DNA of 12,386 nucleotides, taken from Chromera velia (Eukaryota > Sar > Chromeraceae). Shown piece after piece: positions 1 to 8,482 of this stretch. Within the stretch, counting starts at the first letter, position 1; each line of letters begins with the position of its first letter. The notes beneath the pieces were generated by a model that was not told the origin of the DNA, did no database searches, and saw nothing but the letters and a program-made list of their open reading frames with translations. Location of the stretch: positions 28,787 to 41,172 of the forward strand of contig JAHBMJ010000552.1 of the NCBI GenBank assembly GCA_018398765.1. Reading direction: 5' to 3'. A program made the translations under genes and the position numbers.

Positions 1-3000
1 CTCATGCACTCGCCTTCTGCCCTTCACAAGGGAGGACCTTCTCTCTGCCCGCGTCGGTTCTCGGAAGTTGGGGTCCGCTAGTTCGTCCTGCAGGCAGACA
101 GGAAGGCAGATCGATTCAGGCAGACATACTCAGGAAAGGAGAAAGGAGACAGAGACGGGTTCTCATCTACTTTGTTTGACACTTGGGTTTTCAGCAGCAG
201 ACCAAGTTGACTCTAAAAAATCTGAAGCACTTATACTTGTACATGCATCTTAGAAGAAGATTACACCCTCAGTCCCTTTATGAATCCACTGGGTCCATTT
301 CAGCCAAACCCGATGAGTCGACCGGTGCACTTTTGAGAGTGCATCTGCTACACACACGAGTAGGTAGATAGTCGTCCATCTTCGAACTGAGCATGCAGCA
401 ACTACTACCTCCAGACGGACAGACAAAAAGACAGACAGAAAGATAGACAAACCAACATAGAGACGGACCGACAAGCATACATACAGACTGCATGACTAAC
501 ATTGATCTCCTGGGTCTCCCCATACTCCACAGAGGACCCCCTCCGGATCGTCTTCCGACACCCAATCCCTCCAACAAGGTGCCACTCTCCTCCTTCTGTG
601 CTCTTCCCGCTTTCCTCCTCTTCTACCGCCGGATGTTTGTTCTTCTCTGCGTTCTTTGCCGCCTCGTCATTCGCGCTCCCGATCTTCAAAGGAACGAAGG
701 GGGTGTCCGCGGCAATTTTCTTGTCTGCATACAGTGGACAGACGGGGCGGTAGGGTGACCTCCCATTCCATTTATTTCTGTCAGATCTTCGCATCAGTCT
801 GTACGCATGGCTGATTCTGTCATGCCTCACATCAAGCTCCAAAAACAAACACAGAGGGAAAGTCGAATTCTGTACCGCGTCTTGCCGAACACATAATGTG
901 GAGAAACAATTGACTAGAAAATGAAAGTCAACTGAAGCGGGACGAATCCTGCCTGTTTGTGAATTCCTGTTGATTTCTATCTATCTGTCATCTGGAGGAA
1001 GGAAGGAAGGAAGGAAGGAAGGAAGGAAGACTCTGAATGCATCGAATAAAATCACTCCGTCTCTAACTCCTATGCTTCCTCAAACCCGACTCTCAGTCCC
1101 TCGTTGAAGAGCTCACTGAATCACTCGGTAGGGACATGAAGGGTCATTTCATTGACACGCGTGCACACCCGCTCTTTGTTTCGTCCACTCACACACGCAT
1201 TCACACGTTCATCTCATCTCTCGCTCCCTCAACACCGCAGGCGCAGAGCACAGTCATGCTGGTCGATCATCTTAGTGATTCTGACAAGAGGCGGGCACAT
1301 GCATGCAACAAAATGAATGGCGGTCGAATCCCTTGCACCCCCCATGGATCCATCCATTTATCCATTATCTTTCTTGAGAGAGAGAAAAAGCTGACGCGAG
1401 CCTTCCGGAACAGAGTCCGCCACCTGCACGTGCCTGCCTTCTTCGGCCGAGTCCATCCGGCCCCCGAGGTCGGTTCGGCTTTCGTTGATTGAGAAGGCAG
1501 AGATTTCCGTCATCCCGGACTCTGCAGGGAAAGCAGGAGAGTGGAAGGGAAGGAACGATCGAGACCGAGAGACAGCAGCATCGTCAATGAAAATCTCTCT
1601 CTAGGACCTTGTGCACATACTGTTGCGTATTCTCAATTTCTTTGGACTGTCAAAGAGTGAGAACATTCTGTAGAATCGAAATACTTGCCACGGAGTCACG
1701 ATGGAAGGGAACTTTATGGGCACAATTAATTGCCTTTATCTTTGATTCTGCATGCCCCCATGTCGTGTACGTGCCACACAGAATGCATGCTTGTGCGACA
1801 TTTAACTGAAAAGTCAGCGGGAAGTTAGGCGAGGAGAGGCCGGAATAAAGGGACCTTCTGTCTGATCGAATTCTGATTTTCTCACACAACAAAGTTTGTT
1901 CAGAGAGGGATCAGAGAAGGAAGCATTCGTTCGCAGAATAGCAGTGTCACCTCCCTCCCTTCTCTGCAAGACCTGTTTGTTGAGCTGCTGGAATGACGCG
2001 TTGATTGAATGGGCCGGACGGACGGCTCATCTCTACCTTCCTTCCTTCATTCACGTAAAAGCAGTGGCTGAAGGATCGGTAGATCGACTGACTGACGCGA
2101 GAGGTTCAACTTGGGTTTGATGAAGCCTGTAGCCTTTCTGGGAGCCTTCCACTGTCCGGAGGGTCTCTCGTGGACTCTCTCCTTGTTGCCGCCGATGACG
2201 GAGACCTCAGACTCAAAAGAGAGGTTCCCTTCCGATCCCTCTGTGCCAGGCTCTCTCTCAGGCTTCACGAACTCGCACGTCTGTTCAATCTGGGAGTCTC
2301 GGCGAAATTTGGCGCTCTTCCGAACTCCCGCTGCTGCTCCCTGCTGCTGCTGGGATCCGGGGGGAGGAGGTGGTGTAGGTGAGGGGGAGCGGGGTACTCC
2401 CTCCTCAGGGATGGGGCCTGCAGACAGGAAGGAATCAAGGCACGGAGAGAGAGAGAGAGAGCACAAGGAGGGAGTGAAATGGCGGGGGTGGGGCAACCAC
2501 CAATCCGTCACGATCAATCTTTCTTTTTTCTGAATTGAACGACCGACGGGCAAACCAACAGACCAATCAATCGGCTGACCGACTGACCATCTGGCTCCCT
2601 CACTGACTGACTGACTGACTGACCTAACGACTGACTGTCTTGTCTTGTCTGACAGGCACAATGAATGAATGAGTGAATGCACAGTAGCCCCTCCACTGAA
2701 TGCTTGACTGACAGGAGGAGGACATGTTTTGCTTTGAGAGAGGCGAGGTCCCTTCTACCCCTACCCCGAGTGTTGCTGTTGGAGGGAGTACTCCCATATC
2801 CGCCAGGTCGAGAGTCAGCCTGGTGCCCGAGATCCCCACGATGGGTGTGTTGGCGTGTGCGTGTGGGTGCGGGTGTGTGCAGTGGTGGTGGTGCATATGC
2901 ACGGTCTGTGGGGGATACTTGACGGGCTCGACATCGAAGAGCCCACTGGTCCTGCAATTCGGGTCAGATAGGGAGAAAATAGAGAAAATGACTTTTTTTA

Positions 3001-4179
3001 AAGGAACTCGATGTATGCTGCATCGATACACTCTAGTAGTAAACTTTTTTTAAAAGGGAGAAACGCAAGTCTGTGCGATGTAGTTTAGTTAAAGAGAGAC
3101 GGGCAGTTACCGGCTGTAGTCGAACTTTCCGGCATTTGATTGGAAAAGTAAAGGGGGATGGAACGAAAAGCGAAGGAGGCGGCTCTTTCTTCTTGACGTA
3201 CTTCTTCGCAGGAGGTGCTGTGGGGCTCTTTCTCTCTTTTTCAGTCCCCGTGAGAGTCGTTTCTCCGTTTCGGTTCTGGACCACTTTCTCCAGGAGTTTT
3301 CCGGTCTGCATGCACATGTCAAATTTGTAAATCATGCTCATATGAACACAGCCATGCGAATGCAACAAACGGCAAAGAGACACACGCCACTTGTACTAAA
3401 GGTGTCTGCAATGTCATACGCCATTTGTACTAAAGGTGTCTGCAATGTCATATCGATGTATACAAGGTCAGGGTCAGCCGATGAAAAGAGAGCTATTGCG
3501 CGCCAAGGAAGGTCTTGGGTAGATTTACAAACAGCTGTGAGGAGTTGAACCTTTAACGATGTAGACGAAGGTTTGGATGGATGTAATCCTGCTCGTTGAT
3601 GTCCCTTTCTGGTTCGCCTCGTGCACACGTCAAGGTCAGTCAGATCGAGCAGGTCCGGATCCAAAAACAAGGAAAGAATGCATCCGTGAATCGATACACA
3701 ATTCAATCAAGAGACACAGGCGAGTACCATCAAGGAAGACGTCGAAAGCATTTGGATCATCTGTGCATTGAAGGTCTGCAAGGAGAAGAGAAGCATCTCC
3801 AGCTCCACAGAGGGGTTGGCGAGGCCGTTGCCTGAGGGATCCTCTTTGGCCAGGAAGAGAAAGAGGCCTTCGTTGAAGGCATCAATGCCCTCCGTGGCAT
3901 GCTTGCGGACGAAGGCCAGCTCCGAAGCCAGCTGCAGAATGCTCAAATCGGATCCTGGACCCTTGCTTCGGAATGTCTCTCGCGTGCTCACCTCTCGACA
4001 TTTCTGCAAACACGCAAGGGCATGTTTTTATGGATACATGCATGCTGCTGATTCCATCCAGGGCTTCGTGAACTGCATGCAGACAAACGCACCCTCAAAG
4101 GCCCCACACAATCATGCAGGCTCACCCGAACAGCTGCCTCCAATGACGGGTACCCGCTGGAATCGCCCGCCGTGGTCAT
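1..4179 (-). CDS. Uncharacterised multi-exon protein: helical N-terminus, Pro/Gln-rich and charged tail (partial, runs off left edge)
   Basis: Proposed minus-strand exons are 4179-4126, 4003-3728, 3305-3111, 2951-2765 (donor uncertain), 2417-2097, 724-501 and 87-1. Phases agree at every join and give 448 aa to the window edge. The start ATG (4179) follows no in-frame ATG. Residues 1-18 (MTTAGDSSGYPSLEAAVR) join at donor GTGAGC to a helix-forming region of about 100 aa (LQLASELAFVRKHATEGIDA, SLQTFNAQMIQML, GKLLEKVVQNRN), probably coiled coil or helical bundle. A Lys/Pro stretch (AKKYVKKKEPPPS), a PTPPPPPGSQQQQ segment near residue 250 and charged, disordered-looking sequence follow. I do not recognise the family. 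Weak points: the fourth exon is open in two frames, and the fifth exon could instead read on to a TGA at 2044, ending the protein as ...QPLLLRE. In that case 724-501 and 87-1 would belong to a separate gene. Confidence 0.5.
412..487. repeat. Degenerate GACA/GATA/CATA tetranucleotide tract
   Basis: Repeated GACAGAC, GACAAAC and CATACATACAGAC units form an impure tetranucleotide tract. On the minus strand it starts just inside the intron whose donor is AAT|GTTAGT at 500, so it is the GTCT-rich 5' part of that intron (88-500). Confidence 0.75.
725..2096 (-). other. Proposed long intron of the uncharacterised minus-strand gene
   Basis: The donor C|GTCAGTCAGTCG (minus strand, 2096) and acceptor TATGCAG|ACAAG (725) are both phase 1 and would link exons 2417-2097 and 724-501. 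At 1,372 bp it is the longest intron proposed here. It contains the GGAA repeat at 997-1028. No convincing exon was found in it. The short plus-strand frame 1136-1492 and minus-strand frame 1650-1892 show no recognisable domain. If the stop at 2044 is used instead, this stretch is intergenic. Confidence 0.4.
997..1028. repeat. (GGAA)8 microsatellite
   Basis: Eight perfect GGAA units, preceded by GGA at 994-996. It lies in the proposed long intron or intergenic stretch. Confidence 0.95.
2445..2461. repeat. (GA)n short microsatellite
   Basis: A 17-bp GA run just upstream (in minus-strand terms) of the acceptor at 2418 in the uncharacterised gene. It is part of the CT-rich tract of that intron. 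Confidence 0.85.
2602..2640. repeat. (ACTG)n tetranucleotide tract
   Basis: About five perfect ACTG units at 2602-2622, then imperfect ones to 2640. It sits inside a looser GACC/GACT-rich stretch (about 2538-2660) in the intron between exons 4 and 5 of the minus-strand gene. Confidence 0.85.
3385..3452. repeat. 34-bp tandem duplication
   Basis: Two adjacent copies of a 34-bp unit (3385-3418 and 3419-3452) that I see differing at one base (CCAC versus CCAT). It is intronic in the minus-strand gene, upstream of the exon starting at 3305. On the minus strand each copy carries CATTGCAG|ACACC, which resembles a 3' splice site. Confidence 0.93.
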
Positions 4180-4540
4180 CCTTTGCGTACGTATCGCTAG
4201 CTGTATCGCCTGACCTTGCGTCTGTTGTTCGAGAAATGTCAACAACGAAAGACAAGAAAAACCCAATTTTTGCTGTTCTCAATCTCGTTTCCCGCTGTCT
4301 TCTGCTCTTTGCGAAGCACGTGACACAGTCGAGGGACTTTCCTTGAAGTTGTCAACGTATCTGAAAGTGATCGAGCAAGTTGATTTGTCTTTTGACTGCA
4401 TGATCGACATGCATGCATGCATGCATGCACGCAATTTCAGATCCATCGCGGACCATGCATGCATGCATATATATTGCATGCATGTATGCATGCGATCTCC
4501 TAGCTAGCTCTCTCCGGGCATTATAATTCTCCGCGGGCCA

Positions 4541-4556
4541 CGCGCGCGCGCGTGCG
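4541..4556. repeat. Alternating CG run
   Basis: Alternating CGCGCGCGCGCGTGCG lies between the TGCATGCA cluster and the oxidase gene. Alternating purine-pyrimidine runs of this kind can adopt left-handed DNA; any role here is unknown. Confidence 0.6.
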
Positions 4557-4583
4557 AACGGCCCCGGAAAGTGCATGCGTGTA

Positions 4584-4616
4584 TGTAGTGCAGCTGTAGT
4601 GCAGTTATAGTGCAGT
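4584..4616. repeat. 11-bp tandem triplicate, TGTAGTGCAGY-type
   Basis: Three head-to-tail 11-mers (4584-4594, 4595-4605, 4606-4616), each with the core TAGTGCAG, about 260 bp upstream of the oxidase ATG. Helical-turn spacing of an identical core is typical of a repeated protein-binding site; that reading is inference. Confidence 0.7.
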
Positions 4617-4872
4617 TTAATAGGTGCCTCTTTTCAAATCTGACACCACTTGGGACTTGTACGTCCCGAAATCCTGGCTCCATTGGTCGTGAGAAGGGAT
4701 TTTAGAGTCCCTTTTGCGCAGAGAATACCAGCGCAACCAGCCGAATTTTTCCTGCAGATTTTTTCGGTGTTCTCTTTTGGCCAGAAGGTCGCAAGTCTAC
4801 AATCCGTCTCCACCTGCTTGTCTGGGTGTCCCCATTTCGCGTTGCCCTCAGCTTCTTTTTCACCCAGAGAAT

Positions 4873-5757
4873 ATGAAAGAGGTGATCATTATTGGAGGTG
4901 GGATTGTCGGCGTGAGTGCAGCGCTCCACCTTGCGTCATCGAGTGGCTTTTCTGCCACTGTGATTGAAGCTAATGATGAAGTATGTGCGGTCTCCGAGGC
5001 AAGCGGAGCGAATTGCGGGATTGTGACGGGGGGGTTCGGTAATTCCTTAAAAGACCGTCTCGTGCGTCAGTCTCGTCTCATATATTCCACACTCGGGCCC
5101 TCGATTGGCTTCCGTCATTGTGTGGAAGTGTGCGCCTGTCACAATGAGGCGCAGAAGGCGTTCTCTCTCCGTCTCGCTCAGGAAAGCGAAGGCACTGCTT
5201 GGGTGGTGGAGACAGAAGAGGAAATGTCCAAAATCGAGCCTGCACTCGTGCCATTTGCTGAGGATGTGGTTGGCTACCTTTGCTTTCAGGCGGCAGTGGC
5301 AGAGCGTGGTCCGACAGGCGCTGCCATCGCCCAGGCCGCGAAGAGGGCTGGTGCCCGGGTTCTGACGGGGCATCGGGTGAAGGCGCTTTCACCCATCCCC
5401 GGAAGTGGTGGCAGGTGGAGAGTCACTTGTACCATGTCATCCCCTCATAGACTGTCAGGGGGAGCCCATGGCTTTTTGGAAGACGGGCAAAAAAAAACAC
5501 TCCCCCCCGAAGACTCAGAATGCCCGACGCGATGTCAGAGCACTTGCCATTTTGAGGACGAAGGAGAGGGAGAGGTCCCCCGGAGGGAGATGGAAGAAGT
5601 CACGATTGAGGCCGATGTTGTGGCGCTCACTGCAGGTTGGCCATTCAGAGACTTTGGTACTCTCCTCCTGCGCAGAGTCCCCGTTGGTCTCTCCCTGCCT
5701 GTGTCTGCGTGTGCATGTCTGTCCGTTGTGTGTGTGTGTGTGAGAAAGAGAGAGAGA

Positions 5758-5800
<43 letters not shown>

Positions 5801-6792
5801 GGTGTGTGAACGTCTGCGAATGTCCCCACGATTGTTTGTGTCCTTGTTCATACAGTCAAAGGCCTTCTGCGCCAGTCTCTCCTTCGCTTTGTGCACAGCA
5901 TGAACCGATGTGTATTGATTTCCTCTGCTTGCTTTGTATTCCGTGCCTCTTTTCCTTCGACTTGTCTTACACCGGTGCAGGCTGGCGGTGCCAAGAGCTT
6001 GCCAAGGAAGTGGGCGTGGATCTTCCCGTGTTTCCCGTGAGAGGACAGATGTGGGCAGTGGCCCATCCGTCTGGCCAGGGGGCTGGTGCAGAGACAAAGG
6101 GGGGGAGCCCCCCATGTCTTCTCCCGAGGGCTGCGGTCGCCAGCATGGAGTCTGAGACCTTCTGGCATCTTGAGGGGCGCCACTGTGGTGACAGTGGACT
6201 GCCGCGGGGGGAAGGCCGCCCCATCCCCCTTTTGCCCAGCGTCACCCATGACTCGGAAGGAGGGGAGAGGAAGGCGAGACACCTGTATGCAAAAGTGAAC
6301 GCAGCTGGGGAGTTCATATGCGGGGGTGATCGTGTGAGTCTGGGTACCGTGACAGAGAGTAATGTTGCCACCACTGGAGGTTTCAAAAAAAAAACAGAAA
6401 ATGCTGACATTCCCATTTCGGGAAAAGTGACCATGGAAGGTATTCGAGTGAACCGATCGCACCTGGAGTCCATTTTGCCTTGTGTGGGCTCATTGGGCCC
6501 CGAAAGGCGTTTGTGGAGCGCTTTGATGCCCTGGACCCCCTCTGAGAGGCCCATCGTAGGAAGTCTGTGCCCTCCTCTTTCCTCTGGACCTCCCTTTGGG
6601 GAGGAGGGGGGGGAAGGGGTTGATGTTTTAAGTTTGCGGAACCTGTTTGTGGGGACAGGAGGGTGCTCGATGGGGTTCTCTATGGGGGCGGGCATGGGTG
6701 TGCTCTTGGCTGAGTGCGTGATCGCGGGGCGATCTCTTGAGGACGAGACAGACCCTCAAAAGTTCTGCGAATGGGCGGTCGGAGAGAAATGA
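4873..6792 (+). CDS. FAD-dependent oxidoreductase, DAO family (D-amino-acid/glycine oxidase-like), two exons
   Basis: Exons are 4873-5635 and 5981-6792, giving 524 aa. The intron (phase 1) joins ...VALTA-G-WRCQELAK..., which restores the family's conserved 'AaG.w...la' segment. Seen: the dinucleotide-binding motif GGGIVG at residues 8-13 right after the start, an acidic residue ending strand 2 (VIEAND, about 30-35), ASGANCGIVTGG (43-54), the PVRGQMWA strand (273-280), SERPIVG (442-448) and the C-terminal FAD-contact segment LFVGTGGCSMGFSMGAG (476-492). Known: DAO-fold enzymes oxidise amines or hydroxy acids with FAD; the substrate cannot be read from this sequence. Two stretches (about 186-245 and 283-350) are longer and less conserved-looking than in compact relatives and may be lineage insertions. 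The first ATG was chosen because the Rossmann strand starts there; the same frame is open upstream to 4714 but has no ATG. No organelle-targeting peptide or peroxisomal SKL-type C-terminus (it ends VGEK) is visible. It lies head-to-head with the minus-strand gene starting at 4179. Confidence 0.86.
5636..5980 (+). other. Intron of the FAD oxidoreductase gene, with TG and GA microsatellites
   Basis: The donor is CTGCAG|GTTGGC. The acceptor GGTGCAG|GCTGG follows a pyrimidine-rich run (about 5946-5970). Removing it rejoins the conserved 'TAG-WRCQELA' core of the DAO fold. The length is 345 bp, a multiple of three, and the coding frame stays open right through, so an automatic ORF caller would fuse it into the protein. 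It contains TG repeats (5727-5742) and GA repeats (5747-5797), which would read as Arg-Glu repeats if retained. Confidence 0.8.
5727..5797. repeat. (TG)n followed by (GA)n microsatellite
   Basis: TG repeats at 5727-5742 run into GA repeats at 5747-5797 with one interruption near 5761. They lie wholly within the oxidase intron. Confidence 0.92.
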
Positions 6793-6839
6793 TGTGATAC
6801 AAAAGAAATTTGAGGGAAAGGAGAAAGAGAAAAAAAAAG

Positions 6840-6896
<57 letters not shown>

Positions 6897-8062
6897 GAGA
6901 GAGAGAGAGAGACAGAGAGGGGACGGAGGACACGTGCAGCGAAGGAAGAAATCCGGTGAGAAGCAATAGAGAGGGCAGCTAGGCCGCTGCGTGGACCGAC
7001 ATACCCTGGAAGATAGGTCGGTTCCTTTTTTGACCAGTGCCCCATCTGATTCGATCGCCTGTGAGAGAGAGAATGAGGAGCTAGGGGAAGGGGGAAGTAA
7101 AAGAGCGGGCGTTCGTCTGAAAGCTTAGGTCGAAGGATCGATAGAGGCTTTTCTGACTGGTTGGAGGTTGGCACGATTCCCCGAGCTGGTTGCGAACTGT
7201 TTTAGCATCAGAAATTTTGGTTTGCATGCACTGGTCTTGCATCGCCGTGTTTGAGGTGTGTATTGTATATGTCTCGATTGCTTCTGAAGTTGCGCATAGG
7301 CGTTCTCAGACTGTACACATAGGCTATGAGGGGATTGGTATCCCTAGGGGTTGCCCTGACGCAGAACGGGGAACTTGGGGGAACCACTTTTCAAACTGAC
7401 AAGCAAAGAAGAAGTCTTACTGAGGTGACAGTGAGGTCTCAAAAGGCATTCATTCAACGGTTTTGCCGGTTTTTGCATGGATCAAGCTTGGCCTGGAAGT
7501 GCGACCAGAGTGTAAGGAGGTCAAGTGTGCAACACGGCTGCATCGGTGTAAACATTCATGCCCGGCGGGTCTTTTCCTAAAGGGAGGCTGGTTGTTCCTA
7601 CATCTGCTTTAGGCTTAGGAGAGGGACCCAAACGACAGGACTGGTGTTTGAGTAAAACAGAAAAAGTGTGGGTGAGTGCAAGTGTAACGCGAAAACACAA
7701 CTCGTTTTCGGCGACTTTTCGCAGTTTGAGATGATCCGGGCCTAGATCCGGGCAGGCATGCATGACAATGAAAAACGACAGAAAACTATAAGAAGGGAAG
7801 TAACCGCAGGAGCCTAGATGCACGCCTAAGGCCCAGAATGGCTCTTTCGATCCAGAGCTTTTTTTTTATGAAAACTCCATGCATGCGCTCAAGGGGTTGT
7901 TTGGTAAGTGCCCCCCGCTTCGCTTTTTGGGGCTATGCACGCGTTCAAAGGACGAAAATATTAAAAAATCTTACTGGGGAGTCTAGCTTCTTTCTCTTTA
8001 ATTCTAAGAGCCTTCATAAAAATAAAAAAAATGACCAACTATGACCAACACTATCTAGAACA
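6793..8062. other. Gene-free stretch downstream of the oxidase
   Basis: This is the first part of the tail-to-tail spacer. It begins with the GA/GAAA tract just after the stop codon. Only short, unrecognisable frames are present on both strands (for example 7190-7399 plus and 7521-7823 minus), and no domain, RNA gene or splice-supported exon was found. It probably holds the oxidase 3' UTR. Confidence 0.6.
6825..6920. repeat. A-rich / (GAAA)n / (GA)n purine tract after the oxidase stop codon
   Basis: A run of A (6830-6838), GAAA units (about 6839-6863) and GA units (6863-6920) form an almost pure purine strand about 30 bp past the stop codon. It is probably transcribed as 3' UTR. Confidence 0.92.
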
Positions 8063-8288
8063 CTAGGTGCCGCACATAGAGAAAAAAAAAAAGTTGGAGA
8101 AGCCTAATTTTTTTTTTCTTTTTTTTTTTGTTTTATTTGAAGTGCCTCCAAAAGGAAAAAAATCTCTTTCGACTCTCAAACTTACTTTTCTACATAAAAT
8201 GTGTGCATGACTTTTGACCTTTAAAAAAAAAAGAAAAAAAAAAGTTGGGGAGGCCTAATTTTTTTTTTTTTTTATGTGCGGCGCCTAG
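8063..8288. mobile_element. MITE-like element, 226 bp, with 16-bp terminal inverted repeats
   Basis: The left end CTAGGTGCCGCACATA (8063-8078) and right end TATGTGCGGCGCCTAG (8273-8288) are inverted repeats with one mismatch. Inside each end are long A or T runs and a directly repeated 18-mer, AAGTTGGRGARGCCTAAT (8091-8108 and 8242-8259). The interior is AT-rich and non-coding, unlike the surrounding sequence. Short length, inverted ends and no coding capacity are typical of non-autonomous DNA transposons. No clear target-site duplication was found; both flanks contain ACCAAC, but not at matching distances. Confidence 0.65.
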
Positions 8289-8482
8289 GACCAACATATG
8301 TTCCACTACCGGATTTCATGTTTTGAATAAACATAAACATTTAATTCAATAAACCCGCTGAGCAGCCTCATCTGACATCGGACTGTTTTGTATATATGTC
8401 AACAGATATCAATCTTTTGTATGTGGAAACCTGAAAACACAGGTACGAAGGCCTGACAAATGGCTGGGGAGTCGATCCATGC
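8289..8482. other. Short gene-free stretch, 3' side of the transporter gene
   Basis: AT-rich sequence between the inverted-repeat element and the stop codon of the minus-strand transporter, so probably its 3' UTR. On the minus strand it contains TTTATTGAATTAAATG (near 8352) and TTTATTCAAAAC (near 8330) but no canonical AATAAA signal. Confidence 0.4.

Larger units (their letters stand above)
4180..4872. promoter_or_regulatory. Divergent intergenic region with clustered TGCATGCA motifs
   Basis: The spacer lies between the start codons of the minus-strand gene (4179) and the plus-strand oxidase (4873). Overlapping TGCATGCA palindromes fill 4408-4428, 4455-4468 and 4476-4492, separated by ATATATAT. 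TAGCTAGC at 4501 and a CG run at 4541-4556 follow. TGCATGC-type motifs are known binding sites of AP2 transcription factors in apicomplexans; their use here is inference, because the motif is also common elsewhere in this window. No TATA box or initiator can be assigned with confidence. Confidence 0.35.

Noticed and set aside
338-388. Possible exon reading FEDGRLSTYSCV then stop, minus strand (acceptor CTCAG|TTCGA)
   Set aside because: It fits the phase after the exon ending at 501, but joining that exon directly to 87-1 is also in phase and keeps the frame open into a more protein-like segment. Kept only as an alternative.
1136-1492. Plus-strand frame of 118 codons
   Set aside because: Composition is unbiased, there is no motif, and no splice context links it to another exon.
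2111-2533. Plus-strand frame of 140 codons
   Set aside because: It is antisense to the Pro/Gln-rich exon of the minus-strand gene. It has no domain, and its end falls in intron repeats.
3768-4346. Plus-strand frame of 192 codons
   Set aside because: It is antisense to exons 1 and 2 of the minus-strand gene. It crosses intron sequence and shows no recognisable motif.
5645-6115. Minus-strand frame rich in Ser-Leu repeats opposite the oxidase
   Set aside because: It is the complement of the GA microsatellite and of the oxidase exon. The plus strand carries the conserved FAD fold.
6628-7174. Minus-strand frames with long Ser-Leu/Phe repeats that look like membrane segments
   Set aside because: They translate the CT complement of the GA/GAAA tract. 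The apparent hydrophobicity is a microsatellite effect.
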